DNA of 64,000 nucleotides from Oceanobacillus sp. Castelsardo. Lineage in GTDB: Bacteria; Bacillota; Bacilli; Bacillales; Amphibacillaceae. Location of the stretch: assembly GCF_001659985.1 (NCBI RefSeq), contig NZ_LYCS01000004.1, positions 186,001-250,000 of the forward strand. The letters are read 5' to 3'. The position numbers and the translations under genes are program-made. Below the pieces are notes generated by a model, which saw nothing but the letters and a program-made list of their open reading frames with translations, was not told the DNA's origin and ran no database searches. The stretch's first letter is position 1. Each line of letters begins with the position of its first letter. This document shows, one piece after another, positions 10,289 to 20,138 of this stretch.

Positions 10289-11254
10289 TTATAACAGTTT
10301 ATAATCACCTATATTTTTATATTTTTCCCATCTTTTTTCTAATAATTCCGATGTTGACAAATTATTTAATTCCTTTAGCGAGTTCTCTAGAGATAAATCA
10401 ATATTTTTAACTTGTTCTTGTATGTTTTGATGTGCGCCACCTTTTGGTTCCGGAATAACTTGATCAATGACATTTAGTTCTTTCAAATCATTAGCGGTGA
10501 TTCTCATAGATTCCGCTGCTTTTTTAGCTAAAGTAGCATCTTTCCACAAAATGGAAGCTGCTCCTTCTGGCGAAATGACAGAATATGTAGAGTTCTCTAA
10601 CATATGAATATGATCACCAATACCCAAACCTAAAGCTCCGCCACTACCACCTTCACCTATAACAATACATACAATAGGAACAGTAAATCCAGCCATTTCC
10701 ATAAGGTTTTTGGCAATGGCCTCACTCTGACCACGTTCTTCAGCTGCTCTTCCGGGATATGCACCTTTAGTATCAATAAATGTAATAATTGGGCGATTGA
10801 ACTTTTGAGCCTGTACCATATGACGTAAAGCTTTACGGTACCCCTCTGGATGTGGCATACCAAAATTTCGTTTAATATTTTCTTTCGTATCTTTTCCTCG
10901 TTGGTGACCTATAACTGTTACAGGATTGTCCTTATAATATGCAATACCCGCCACAATAGCATGATCATCACCAAAACGACGATCCCCGTGAAATTCAATA
11001 AAGTTAGTAAATAGATGTTGGACATAATCAAGCGTAGTTGGTCTTTCAGAATGCCTTGCCATTTGAACACGGTCCCATGGTTTTAAATTGCCATAGATAT
11101 CATCTTCTAACTGTTCCAACCTATTTTCCAATGTTTGTATTTCTTCAGTTAAGTCAATCTCACTATCTGCTGTAAACTTTTTCAATTCGGCAATTTTTTC
11201 TTTCAAATTAATAATCGGTTTTTCAAACTCGAGGATTTGCTTCACGTCAATCAA
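10289..11254 (-). CDS. accA: Acetyl-CoA carboxylase carboxyltransferase subunit alpha
   Basis: Carboxyltransferase alpha subunit that, with AccD, transfers CO2 from biotin to acetyl-CoA to make malonyl-CoA for fatty-acid synthesis. 321 residues. The N-terminal helical part ([17 protein letters not shown]) is followed by the crotonase-fold core with [25 protein letters not shown] split over 10850-10920, [23 protein letters not shown], and the oxyanion glycine stretch [12 protein letters not shown]. The start overlaps the accD stop by 8 nt, so the subunits are translationally coupled. Confidence 0.97.
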   Translation of the reverse strand: MIDVKQILEFEKPIINLKEKIAELKKFTADSEIDLTEEIQTLENRLEQLEDDIYGNLKPWDRVQMARHSERPTTLDYVQHLFTNFIEFHGDRRFGDDHAIVAGIAYYKDNPVTVIGHQRGKDTKENIKRNFGMPHPEGYRKALRHMVQAQKFNRPIITFIDTKGAYPGRAAEERGQSEAIAKNLMEMAGFTVPIVCIVIGEGGSGGALGLGIGDHIHMLENSTYSVISPEGAASILWKDATLAKKAAESMRITANDLKELNVIDQVIPEPKGGAHQNIQEQVKNIDLSLENSLKELNNLSTSELLEKRWEKYKNIGDYKLL

Positions 11255-12104
11255 CCTCCTTTTGATGCATCTCTAGAATCGTCGTAAGAAGGTCTTTCAT
11301 TTCGTGTCTGTGAATAATTTTATCTAACTGCCCATGTTCCATTAAGAATTCCGACGTTTGAAAATCCTTAGGGAGCTTTTCACGGATGGTCTGTTCAATT
11401 ACTTTTCTACCAGCAAATCCTATTAATGCTCCCGGCTCTGCAAAGTTATAATCCCCAATCGATGCAAAGCTAGCTGAGACTCCACCAGTTGTTGGATGGG
11501 TCATAATAGAGATCATTAAACCACCATCATTACTAAACCTCTTAATTGCTATAGAGGTTTTTGCCATTTGCATTAAACTAAGAATTCCTTCTTGCATTCT
11601 GGCTCCACCTGAAGCTGTAAAAATGATGAAAGGGAGAGATTCTTTCCTAGCATTTTCTATTGCTCTAGCAATTTTTTCTCCGACAACAGAACCCATGCTC
11701 CCCATTCTAAAGTATGAATCCATTACAGCGAAAGCAGTTTTTTGTCCATTAATCATCCCTTTACCTGTTACTACCCCTTCATTTAGTCCAGTTTTTTCAC
11801 GGTCTTTTAATACCTTTTCTTCATATCCTGGAAAATTTAAAGGGTTTGACGAGGTTATATTGGCATCCCATTCTTTAAAGGTATTATCGTCAAATAAAAT
11901 ATCAACGCGTTCCCAAGCTGAAAGCGGATGATGATATCCACAATTGGGACAAACGTTTAAAGACTTTTCCATTTCTTTACGGTAATATATTTTGTTACAA
12001 TTTTTGCATTTTTGCATTAATCCACGTGGTACATCAATCTTACTATTTTCATTTGGAATTGTTGCATATTTCTTTCTTTTTGTAAAAATTTCTTTAAGCT
12101 GCAA
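11247..12104 (-). CDS. accD: Acetyl-CoA carboxylase carboxyltransferase subunit beta
   Basis: Beta subunit of the carboxyltransferase. A zinc ribbon near residues 30-55 (CKNCNKIYY ... CPNCGYH) precedes the crotonase-fold domain with [22 protein letters not shown] sequence and the oxyanion segment [11 protein letters not shown]. The start is taken as the TTG at 12102-12104 because AAAGGAGG ends 7 nt upstream; a longer in-frame reading from GTG would have to translate through that ribosome site. This gives 285 residues, the normal size. Confidence 0.93.
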   Translation of the reverse strand: MQLKEIFTKRKKYATIPNENSKIDVPRGLMQKCKNCNKIYYRKEMEKSLNVCPNCGYHHPLSAWERVDILFDDNTFKEWDANITSSNPLNFPGYEEKVLKDREKTGLNEGVVTGKGMINGQKTAFAVMDSYFRMGSMGSVVGEKIARAIENARKESLPFIIFTASGGARMQEGILSLMQMAKTSIAIKRFSNDGGLMISIMTHPTTGGVSASFASIGDYNFAEPGALIGFAGRKVIEQTIREKLPKDFQTSEFLMEHGQLDKIIHRHEMKDLLTTILEMHQKEVD

Positions 12105-12257
12105 AATGTTTCCTCCTTTGCTCTGCACATCTCTACCTTTTCATTAGAAATATTTGACCATTGCTAAGATAACAAAGATCTGTCAATGATAGACTTTCCT
12201 GAAGTATAACAAAAGGCATTTAAAAATATTGTCATAATTACGGGAATAAGAATATAT

Positions 12258-12875
12258 TTAACTGAATAACTGTTTCATGAATAAATTTTCAATTAGTGAA
12301 TAATCTTCTTTAGTATAGAGATGAACTAATTGTTGATAGAATTGAGATTCATATAATTCATTATCAAACGTTTGGGAGAACTCCATCATCAGTTGCCAGA
12401 TTATCAACAATAGTTCATTCTCTGTTTTATTTAAAAGAAGAGAGAAAAAATCGATGTGCATTTGCTTTGGATTATTATTTAAGTCATGAATTATTTTTTT
12501 AAATTGTATAATATCTTTATCTTCTAATTTTCCAATTGCTAGTTTTGCTGCTTCTTTTTCTATTAATTTGCGTGTTGCAATAATATCATCTTTCGTACTA
12601 TTATTACCTAAAATAAAGGATGCTAATATTTCAACTGTTTGAAAAGGACGGTAGGAACCTAAAAAAGTCCCTTCCCCTTTCCTAGTTTCGATAATTCCTA
12701 ATAATTCAAGTGCACGAAGCGCCTCACGTACGGAAGACCTTCCCATACCTAAAGTTTCTGCAAGTTCTCTTTCAGATGGGAGTTTATCACCTGGTTTTAA
12801 AAGGTTTTTATGAATAAAAATACGAATTTGCTCTAGTACACCATGGTAAGCTTTCTGATTTGGTATCCTTGACAC
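12258..12875 (-). CDS. GntR family (FadR subfamily) transcriptional regulator
   Basis: Transcription factor of 205 residues starting at GTG with AAAGGAG upstream. The N-terminal winged helix (about 8-75) is a classic GntR domain: PGDKLPSERELAETLGMGRSSVREALRALELLGI and TRKGEGTF. The C-terminal alpha-helical ligand domain is only about 125 residues and lacks the obvious Asp/His metal-binding pattern of standard FCD domains. It lies 37 bp behind malic enzyme on the same strand, and a FadR-type palindrome sits at the malic enzyme promoter, so it probably represses its own operon. Proximity to accDA suggests a link to carboxylate or acyl-CoA metabolism; the ligand cannot be read from sequence. Confidence 0.85.
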   Translation of the reverse strand: MSRIPNQKAYHGVLEQIRIFIHKNLLKPGDKLPSERELAETLGMGRSSVREALRALELLGIIETRKGEGTFLGSYRPFQTVEILASFILGNNSTKDDIIATRKLIEKEAAKLAIGKLEDKDIIQFKKIIHDLNNNPKQMHIDFFSLLLNKTENELLLIIWQLMMEFSQTFDNELYESQFYQQLVHLYTKEDYSLIENLFMKQLFS

Positions 12876-12912
12876 AATCAGTATCTTCTCCTTTAAAGGA
12901 TTGACCGGAATT

Positions 12913-14142
12913 TTATTTTTTTGTTAGTTTTCTTGTTTTTTCAGCAATTTCTTCTGGATCCAGTGTAATTCTTGCCACTCCTGTTTTCATCGCAGCTCTT
13001 GCGACACTTGCTGCAACAGCAGGAGCAACACGTTCATCAAAAGGAGCAGGAATCACATAATCATCATGAAGTTCTTTTTCTGTAATAAGGGAAGCTATAG
13101 CCTCCGCAGCAGCAATTTTCATTTCCTCATTAATTCTTGTAGCACGAACATCTAAAGCACCACGGAATATTCCTGGAAATGCCAAAACGTTATTTACTTG
13201 GTTTGGAAAATCAGAACGTCCTGTACCGATAACTTTAGCTCCCGCTTCCTTTGCCACTTCAGGCATTACTTCAGGCTCTGGGTTTGCCATCGCAAAGATA
13301 ATAGGGTTATCATTCATTTTTGAAATCATTTCTTTAGTTAGTGCCCCACCAACAGAAACCCCAATAAAAACATCGGCTCCTTCTAATACTTCGTTTAAAC
13401 TACCTTCGATTTTGTTTCTATTTGTATATTTTGCTACCTCTTCTTTCACACTGTTCATTCCATACGTTCTACCTTCAAATATAGCACCTTTAGAGTCACA
13501 CATAATCACATCATGCACTCCAAAATGTTTAAGCAGCTTAATAATAGCAATACCAGCAGCTCCAGCACCATTAGCCACTACACGTATATTTGAAAAAGAT
13601 TTTTCAACAAGTTTTAATGCATTAATTAATCCAGCTACCGTTACAATTGCAGTACCATGCTGATCATCATGGAATATAGGAATATTTGTTTCATTTTTAA
13701 GTCGTTCTTCAATAATAAAGCAATTAGGAGCGGCAATATCTTCTAAATTAACACCACCAAAAGTTGGTTCCATTAATTTAACAGTTTCCACAATTTTATC
13801 TACATCATGCGTATCTAAACAGATAGGAAATGAGTCCACACCCGCAAATGCTTTAAATAATACAGATTTACCTTCCATGACAGGAAGAGCTGCCTCAGGA
13901 CCAATATTTCCAAGACCTAATACCGCTGAACCATCACTAACTACAGCAACCATATTCCCTTTCATTGTATAATCATATACTGTTTCTTTGCGATCATGTA
14001 TTTCTTTACAAGGCTCTGCCACACCTGGTGAATATGCTAAACTTAGATCTTTTGAATTTCTAACTGGAACTTTAGATTCAATAGTTAATTTTCCTTTATT
14101 TACCTTATGCATGTGTAGTGCTTCTTCTTTTAGACTTGCCAT
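12913..14142 (-). CDS. ytsJ: NAD(P)-dependent malic enzyme (YtsJ-like)
   Basis: Oxidatively decarboxylates malate to pyruvate. 409 residues, the short bacterial form without a phosphotransacetylase domain. Key blocks: LAYSPGVAEPCKEI, the metal/substrate region FPICLDTHDVD and DIAAPNCF, FHDDQHGTAIV, and the nucleotide fold GAGAAGIAIIKLL. The chosen ATG (MASLKEEA) has AAAGGGG upstream; an upstream in-frame extension of 22 codons would cross the operator. B. subtilis YtsJ, at the same locus, prefers NADP, so NADP is likely here. Confidence 0.93.
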   Translation of the reverse strand: MASLKEEALHMHKVNKGKLTIESKVPVRNSKDLSLAYSPGVAEPCKEIHDRKETVYDYTMKGNMVAVVSDGSAVLGLGNIGPEAALPVMEGKSVLFKAFAGVDSFPICLDTHDVDKIVETVKLMEPTFGGVNLEDIAAPNCFIIEERLKNETNIPIFHDDQHGTAIVTVAGLINALKLVEKSFSNIRVVANGAGAAGIAIIKLLKHFGVHDVIMCDSKGAIFEGRTYGMNSVKEEVAKYTNRNKIEGSLNEVLEGADVFIGVSVGGALTKEMISKMNDNPIIFAMANPEPEVMPEVAKEAGAKVIGTGRSDFPNQVNNVLAFPGIFRGALDVRATRINEEMKIAAAEAIASLITEKELHDDYVIPAPFDERVAPAVAASVARAAMKTGVARITLDPEEIAEKTRKLTKK

Positions 14143-14194
14143 TTTTATTATTCGCCCCTTTGATTTATAAATAAATATAATAACAATTGCCCCT

Positions 14195-14209
14195 AGTGGT
14201 CTGACCACT
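14195..14209. promoter_or_regulatory. FadR-type GntR operator at the malic enzyme promoter
   Basis: AGTGGTCTGACCACT is a perfect 15-bp palindrome with the TGGTC-N-GACCA core known for FadR-subfamily regulators. It begins about 12 bp downstream of the -10 box, covering roughly +5 to +19, a position suited to repression. The gntR gene encoded just behind ytsJ is the obvious binder. Confidence 0.7.
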
Positions 14210-14220
14210 TATAATCCTAC

Positions 14221-14248
14221 ATTATATCAGATGGATGAATCATGTAAA
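14221..14248 (-). promoter_or_regulatory. Sigma-A promoter of ytsJ-gntR
   Basis: On the minus strand TTTACA (14243-14248), a 16-bp spacer and a consensus TATAAT (14221-14226). Transcription would start near 14214, just ahead of the palindromic operator. Confidence 0.75.
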
Positions 14249-14310
14249 GTAACGCCTTTTTTATTTATCGAAAAAACTTGCGCTTTCCAGAATGCACTAT
14301 AATACTTCAA

Positions 14311-17300
14311 TTATTTTTTTAATACTACATTTACATCACCAAAAAAATGTTTTAATGCTTTTAAACTTTCATAATTAGCATGAATATTATAACCTTGAGA
14401 AAGTTGATAAGTTTGTTTCGTTTCCTCGTGATAAATAATGATAGATGTACTCCCAGGATATTTATTAGCGATTTGCTGAATAGTTTGTAAAGCATCATGT
14501 TTTTTATTCGGCAGAACTTTAACAAACATTTTTTTATTTGAATTTTGATCTAAATCATTTGCTCTAAATGGTTGAACATCCTCCAAGACCCACTGTAATT
14601 TGTTATTTCTATATTCTACTTTTCCTTTAATAGTGATCATTAGCTCCTCTTTCAGCCATCGGTTAATGTTACGATAAAGTTCTGGGAATACAACAGCATC
14701 CACCTCACCCGTCTCATCACCAACTACAAGAAATGCCATCGAATCTCCACGCTTCGTTCTAATTTCTCTAAGTGATTGAATAAGTACAACGGAAGAAATA
14801 TGACGCTTACCAATAAATCTTTGTACTTCCCGCAAAGCGAGATAGCCATTTCCTCTGAGGTCTGGACGGAATTCCTTTAACGGGTGACTTGAAACGAATG
14901 TCCCTATCAACTCTTTCTCATCGGCTAATTTTTTTGCTATACTAAAATCTTCAATTTGCACATAATCCATTTCGAATAAAAGTTCATTTCGAAAGAAACT
15001 AGATTGACCTGAAAATTCACTAAATAATTCACCTTGTTCTCTCGCTTGATCCAAGGATGCTAATAAACTTGCGCGATTTGAATAACTATCGTCAAACACG
15101 CCGGCCATAATTAAATTTTCCATCGTTTGTCGATTAACAAGTTTTAAATCTACTCGTAAACAAAAATCATATAAATGTTTAAAGGCACCGTTTTTCCTAA
15201 CATTTAGTATTTCTTTAATCGCTTGATTACCCACACCTTTAATTGCTGCAAGTCCGATTCGAATTTGTCCTTTTTCAACGGAATACCTACCATAGCTTTT
15301 ATTTATGGAAGGTGGAAGAATGTTCATATTCATTTCTCTTATTTCTTTCAAGTAAAGATTCCATTTTTCCTGCTGATTTCCAAAAGAATTTAATAATTCG
15401 GCAAAAAAATTAGCTGGATAATGTGCTTTTAAGTAACCCAAATGATACGAAATCTTACTATATGCCACTGCATGACTTCTAGGAAAACCATAATTAGAAA
15501 ATCTAACAATCCAACTAAATATTTCGTTTGCTACCCTTTTTTCATACCCGTTCTTCATACAACCTTCTATGAAGGCCTCTTTTTGTTCTTCCATCACTTG
15601 ATGATTCTTTTTACTAACAGCCCTTCTTAAAATATCAGCTTCCCCTAAACTAAATCCAGCAATTTTATTAGCGATTTGCATAATTTGTTCTTGGTACACT
15701 AATACACCATATGTCGGTTTCAAGATAGGTTCCAAGTCTGGATGTGGATATTGAATGGATTCACGTTTCTCTTTACGAGCAATATATACCGGAATAAAAT
15801 CCATTGGACCGGGACGAAACAGCGCATTTACCGCTACAATATCTTCAAAGGAATCTGGCTTTAATTGAGTTAATACGCTTTTCATTCCTTGAGATTCAAG
15901 TTGAAAAATCCCATTCGTTTTCCCGCTTCGTAATAAAAAATATGTTTTTTGATCATATTCTGGAATTTGATCAAGAGTTACTCTTTTATAATCTGTAAAC
16001 TGGATTGATTTTAATATTTTTTCTATAAAGGATAAATTACGTAATCCTAAAAAATCCATTTTTAACAAACCTAATGACTCTAGATCATTCATCGTAAATT
16101 GCGTTAATTGTGTTTCATTCGTTCCAATAGTGAGAGGTATATGGTCTAATAATGGATTATTACTAATAACAACACCAGCCGCATGAGTTGATATATGTCT
16201 TGGAATTCCTTCTAGTTTTATTGCCGCAGTAAATAGCATTTTTAATTTAGTAGAAGAAGTAATATATGCCCTCAATTCTTCTGACTCTTTTAAAATTACG
16301 GTCAGACTCTTTGATGACTGTTGTGGTAATTTATTTAAGATAAAATACATGTCTTGTTGTTCCACATTCAATGTTTTCATAAGTTCCCTAAGTAATGATC
16401 GTGCCGCAAACGTACCAAAAGTAATAATTTGCGCAACATGTTCAACACCATATTTGTTCCGTACATATTCAATCACTTCATCACGACGTTCATCCGAAAA
16501 ATCCACATCTATATCTGGCATTGTTTTTCTTTCAGGATTTAAAAAACGTTCAAATAAAAGATTATATTTAATTGGATCGACATTCGTAATACCTAAGAGA
16601 TAGGCAACAAGGGAACCTGCAGATGATCCTCTTCCCGGTCCAACCAATATATTTTTTTCTTTCGCATACTGTATAAAATCTGCAACAATTAGGAAGTAAT
16701 CACTAAATTTCATCTTTTGTATTGTTTCTAATTCGTATTCCAATCTTTTGGAAATAACATCCGTAACAGTAGTATATTTTTTCTTCACATTTTCCCAACA
16801 AACCTTTTCTAAGTGCTGATCTGCACTTATATTATCAGGAAGAGGAAATGAAGGTAATAACTTCTTATTAAAGTCAAAAGCTACATTACATTTATTTTTT
16901 ATAATCTCGGTCTCTTCTAACACTTCAGGCCACTCACTTTGGAAAATATGTTCCATTTCCAATGTCGACCTTAAATGTTTACGTTTTACGCTTGGTGAGG
17001 ACAATTTCATATCCCATTGTTTTCCCTTTTTCATGGACTGCAAAATATCAAAAGCTACATCATCTTTTTCATCTAAATAACGTACATCACATAAAGGAAC
17101 GACGGAGATTCCTGACATATCTTGAAATGATTTTAATGATAGAAAGAGTCTTTGTTCATCCGGTTGAATCCCTAAATAAAAATCACCTACTAGGAATAAC
17201 TCCAGCCAATCCCCTAGGAAATGTTGCATTTCCCCATGTGGTTGATGAATCAACAAATTCTCTATTACAGGATTATTTGTTGGTAATATTCCGATTACAT

Positions 17301-17649
17301 CATTAGTAAATTCCGATAACATCTTCCTTGAAATAACATGTTGTTGATTTAACTGTATGTGCGAGCTTAATTGAGTAAGACTTTGATAGCCATTATTATT
17401 TTTAGCTAAAAGAACCAGCTCGAACATATTCTCATTCTGTTCGACAAAAACAGTCATACCTATAATGGGCTTTATACCATTTTTTACACATGCCTTGTAA
17501 AATGGAATAACCCCATAAAGAACATGTTCATCAGTTAAGGCTAGTCCATTAAATTGCAGCTTTTTAGCCTTTTCTATTAATTTATCAATCGTTATTGTAC
17601 TATCCATTAAACTGTAGCCACTTCTAACATGTAAATGTGTAAAAGCCAT
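14311..17649 (-). CDS. dnaE: DNA polymerase III alpha subunit, DnaE type
   Basis: Replicative polymerase of the DnaE type, which in Firmicutes acts with PolC and extends primers on the lagging strand. 1112 residues, shorter than E. coli DnaE as in B. subtilis DnaE. The N-terminal PHP domain begins FTHLHVRSGYSLMDS. Catalytic aspartates are in the MPDIDVDFSDERRDEV stretch and the preceding GPGRGSSAGSLVAYLLGIT block. A helix-hairpin-helix region (AAIKGVGNQAIKEI), and a C-terminal OB fold (about 950-1030) follow. It has no proofreading exonuclease motif, as expected. Confidence 0.96.
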   Translation of the reverse strand: MAFTHLHVRSGYSLMDSTITIDKLIEKAKKLQFNGLALTDEHVLYGVIPFYKACVKNGIKPIIGMTVFVEQNENMFELVLLAKNNNGYQSLTQLSSHIQLNQQHVISRKMLSEFTNDVIGILPTNNPVIENLLIHQPHGEMQHFLGDWLELFLVGDFYLGIQPDEQRLFLSLKSFQDMSGISVVPLCDVRYLDEKDDVAFDILQSMKKGKQWDMKLSSPSVKRKHLRSTLEMEHIFQSEWPEVLEETEIIKNKCNVAFDFNKKLLPSFPLPDNISADQHLEKVCWENVKKKYTTVTDVISKRLEYELETIQKMKFSDYFLIVADFIQYAKEKNILVGPGRGSSAGSLVAYLLGITNVDPIKYNLLFERFLNPERKTMPDIDVDFSDERRDEVIEYVRNKYGVEHVAQIITFGTFAARSLLRELMKTLNVEQQDMYFILNKLPQQSSKSLTVILKESEELRAYITSSTKLKMLFTAAIKLEGIPRHISTHAAGVVISNNPLLDHIPLTIGTNETQLTQFTMNDLESLGLLKMDFLGLRNLSFIEKILKSIQFTDYKRVTLDQIPEYDQKTYFLLRSGKTNGIFQLESQGMKSVLTQLKPDSFEDIVAVNALFRPGPMDFIPVYIARKEKRESIQYPHPDLEPILKPTYGVLVYQEQIMQIANKIAGFSLGEADILRRAVSKKNHQVMEEQKEAFIEGCMKNGYEKRVANEIFSWIVRFSNYGFPRSHAVAYSKISYHLGYLKAHYPANFFAELLNSFGNQQEKWNLYLKEIREMNMNILPPSINKSYGRYSVEKGQIRIGLAAIKGVGNQAIKEILNVRKNGAFKHLYDFCLRVDLKLVNRQTMENLIMAGVFDDSYSNRASLLASLDQAREQGELFSEFSGQSSFFRNELLFEMDYVQIEDFSIAKKLADEKELIGTFVSSHPLKEFRPDLRGNGYLALREVQRFIGKRHISSVVLIQSLREIRTKRGDSMAFLVVGDETGEVDAVVFPELYRNINRWLKEELMITIKGKVEYRNNKLQWVLEDVQPFRANDLDQNSNKKMFVKVLPNKKHDALQTIQQIANKYPGSTSIIIYHEETKQTYQLSQGYNIHANYESLKALKHFFGDVNVVLKK

Positions 17650-17785
17650 TTTAAATCACGCCTTCTTTCTATATCCTATTATACCAATTATAAAAGAACA
17701 TGCATCCGGTAAGATTCCGTTTAGATCCATACAGAATATCATAACTCGTCCATCGATTTCATAAGATGTGTTAGAACCTTGAACA

Positions 17786-18165
17786 AAAGCGCAAGCGCTC
17801 GTTTAGCGACGTACGGACTGCGCCTGGCCATGCCAGGTGGTCCGATGTTGCCGCGCAAAGCGGCGGTCTTAATCGGACATTCCCTGTCGTAGGAGATTAG
17901 ATAAACTTGATTTTACGAATGTAAAATCATAGTGAATCTTATGCTGGATGCGAAAAGGAAACACGCCCCTTCATAGGGGTGTGCCGACGTTGGCCGCAAA
18001 GGCCGTTCTTAGTCGGCCTTCCTTCTTCTGTGAGTCGATGTTGACTTTCACCGCAAGGGTATAAGTGCAACTAAGCCTCTGGTTTCACCAATCGGCAAGT
18101 CTTCTTTATCGTACGGAGGTGAAGGAAGTCTCGCTAGTCGCTGAGCGCTGGAGCTGGACGTGGCC
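17786..18165 (+). repeat. GC-rich hairpin-rich dispersed repeat, long copy
   Basis: About 380 bp of non-coding sequence, strikingly GC-richer than its surroundings, filling most of the dnaE-ytrH gap. The ends are imperfect inverted repeats built on AGCGCTC/GAGCGCT. Inside are nested hairpins: ACACGCCCC/GGGGTGTG, GGCC(GCAAA)GGCC and GCCGAC/GTCGGC. A related shorter copy lies at 63479-63692, with 68 bp of nearly identical core, and a fragment of its right end is at 41941-41991. No reading frame is conserved. The stretch 17650-17785 shows nothing else recognisable. Confidence 0.8.
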
Positions 18166-18234
18166 TTCCCAATAAAAAGATTTAATAGGCTAATTTTTTA
18201 CACTTTCTTATTTGTCCATAAAGGAGGTAAAAAT

Positions 18235-18567
18235 ATGGAAGAGCGTTTTTTTGATACTTTTATCCACTGTTACTTCATTGCGTTTGGGTTAATTATAGGT
18301 GGTTCTATAATAGGAAGTATCGCAGCATTTGCAATTGGGGAGGCACCAGTTAGTTCCATTACTCGAATTGCAAATAATTTACGAATATGGGCTATTGTTG
18401 CGGCCATTGGAGGAACATTTGACGCAATAGAAAACTTTCAGAAGGGCTTGCTTGATGGATCAACATTAGATTTATTTAAACAAGTTCTTTTAATACTCTC
18501 CGCAATGGGAGGAGTTAAAACAGCAACTTTACTACTTGAATGGCTTATCCAAGGAGAAATTTCATAA
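18235..18567 (+). CDS. ytrH: Sporulation membrane protein YtrH
   Basis: 110-residue membrane protein matching YtrH of B. subtilis, a mother-cell sporulation protein made under sigma-E. Three hydrophobic helices are visible (about 8-35, 50-70, 85-105), with the conserved stretch NLRIWAIVAAIGGTFDAIE. The start is the ATG behind AAAGGAGG; the longer open frame upstream runs into the dispersed repeat. Its stop overlaps the ytrI ATG by one base, so the two are coupled. Position next to dnaE is conserved in Bacillus. Confidence 0.88.
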   Translation: MEERFFDTFIHCYFIAFGLIIGGSIIGSIAAFAIGEAPVSSITRIANNLRIWAIVAAIGGTFDAIENFQKGLLDGSTLDLFKQVLLILSAMGGVKTATLLLEWLIQGEIS

Positions 18568-19070
18568 TGCATATTCCACCTTACTATAAAAAACCTTCAT
18601 GGCAACGTTTTTTTGTCGGAGCAGTTTTAGGTGGGATCATTGCATATGTCATACTTTTGTATATGCACGGATCGATGTATGAATCGTTATTAGAAGAAAA
18701 CCAACAATTAAAGTCTAAAATTAGTGAACTAACGTTACAAAACGAAGCATTAACAAAAAGTAATGAAGATTTGAATGAAAAAACAAATAAATCTCCTATC
18801 GTTGAGAGTATTGAAATAAACATTGACAACTGGGAAAAATATAAGTTGGACCGATTAACCGTATATGAACTGGAAGAATTGGTTAAAGATGAAATTAATC
18901 ATTTAGTTGGAGAAAAAGTTTCCATCGTCGCTGAAAGTGATTTCCTTTTAGAACGGGCTATTGAAAACAAAAGTTATAAATTGAATGACGTTACTTATTA
19001 TTTTAATACTTCTAAAATGATTATTTCTGAAACGTTAAAATTAACATTAGAAGCAAAATTAACGGAATAA
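18567..19070 (+). CDS. ytrI: Sporulation protein YtrI
   Basis: 167-residue bitopic membrane protein. One N-terminal transmembrane helix (about 15-35) is followed by a coiled coil (about 38-75, LEENQQLKSKISELTLQNEAL) and a small C-terminal domain. It corresponds in position, size and layout to B. subtilis YtrI, which is needed with YtrH for efficient sporulation. The start ATG overlaps the ytrH stop, and AAGGAG lies inside the ytrH 3' end. Confidence 0.82.
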   Translation: MHIPPYYKKPSWQRFFVGAVLGGIIAYVILLYMHGSMYESLLEENQQLKSKISELTLQNEALTKSNEDLNEKTNKSPIVESIEINIDNWEKYKLDRLTVYELEELVKDEINHLVGEKVSIVAESDFLLERAIENKSYKLNDVTYYFNTSKMIISETLKLTLEAKLTE

Positions 19071-19098
19071 AGGGAGATGGAATTCCACCTCCTTTTAA
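19070..19098. terminator. Bidirectional hairpin between ytrI and nrnA
   Basis: AAAGGGAG-TGGA pairs with TCCACCTCCTTTT in the 24-bp gap between the converging stops, with A and T runs at either end. Confidence 0.55.
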
Positions 19099-20036
19099 TC
19101 ATTTTTACAAGCCTTATCTAAATCACTAATCACAGCCTCCGCTTCATCCCATGAATAAATTGTTGCACCGGATGCTAATGGATGACCTCCTCCATTATAT
19201 TTTTCTGCAATGGTATTAATGATAGGCCCTTTCGAACGCAATCTAACACGGATTTGTTCTTCTTCCTCAATAAAAAACACCCATGCCCGTATCCCTTCCA
19301 CATCACTGATTACATTAACCATTTGTCCAGTTTCAGAAGGTGTAACACCAAATTTGGCCAAAATTTCCTTTGTTAACTTAATAACACATAGACCTGATGA
19401 GTATAGGTTAAATTGTTGTAGTATATACCCTTTTAATCTAGAAATATTATCCTTTACACTATATAAATCTGTAAATAGTTTCGTTCTATTAAAATCATAT
19501 GTAATTAGTTCAGAAGCATATTGAAATGTTTTTTCAGTAGTATTGGGAAACATAAATCTCCCTGTATCCCCAACTATCCCAGCAAATAATAATCTTGCAG
19601 CTTCAGAATTTAGTTTTAAACTATATTCCTTACCTAATTTATAAAATTCATAAATCATTTCACTAACTGAACTTGCTTCCGTATTTTCCCAACGAATATC
19701 ACCATATTCATCTACAATTGGATGGTGATCAATCTTGATTAGCTTTTTCCCCATATTATATCGTTGGTCATCAATACGAGGCGAGTTTGCTGTATCACAA
19801 ACAATTACTAAGGCATTTTCATAATAAGAATCTTGTACTTCATCCATTCGTATTAAAAACGTTAAATCGGGATCATCTTCACCAACTACATAAACTTGTT
19901 TTTCTGGAAAGGATGCTTTTATTATTTCTTTTAATCCACCTTGAGAACCTAATGCATCAGGATCTGGACGAACATGACGATGAATAATGATGGTTTCATA
20001 GGATTGGATGGAATCAATTATTTTATCGATAGACAT
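19095..20036 (-). CDS. nrnA: NrnA-like bifunctional oligoribonuclease and pAp phosphatase
   Basis: DHH/DHHA1 phosphoesterase (313 residues) that degrades nano-RNAs and 3'-phosphoadenosine 5'-phosphate. Metal-binding motifs are RHVRPDPDALGSQ (about 20-32), CDTAN, and KIDHHP; the C-terminal DHHA1 domain has the substrate-binding GGGHPLASGA. The start is placed at the Met with GAGGAG upstream, removing 15 residues of spurious extension. In B. subtilis this gene (ytqI) has the same neighbours, ytrI and ytpI. Confidence 0.92.
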   Translation of the reverse strand: MSIDKIIDSIQSYETIIIHRHVRPDPDALGSQGGLKEIIKASFPEKQVYVVGEDDPDLTFLIRMDEVQDSYYENALVIVCDTANSPRIDDQRYNMGKKLIKIDHHPIVDEYGDIRWENTEASSVSEMIYEFYKLGKEYSLKLNSEAARLLFAGIVGDTGRFMFPNTTEKTFQYASELITYDFNRTKLFTDLYSVKDNISRLKGYILQQFNLYSSGLCVIKLTKEILAKFGVTPSETGQMVNVISDVEGIRAWVFFIEEEEQIRVRLRSKGPIINTIAEKYNGGGHPLASGATIYSWDEAEAVISDLDKACKND

Positions 20037-20138
20037 GTAAAAACTCCTCTTTTCAGTAATTTCATTGTTAATATCTAGCAACCCTGCTTAAAAAAAGATA
20101 CAATAGGATTGTATTTCATTTTACCTAGGAGAGATAAT

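Noticed and set aside
16962-17306. 114-codon plus-strand frame inside dnaE
   Set aside because: Antisense shadow of a conserved polymerase gene.
18160-18234. 25-codon N-terminal extension of YtrH
   Set aside because: It reads out of the GC-rich repeat and the strong AAAGGAGG lies just ahead of the internal ATG.
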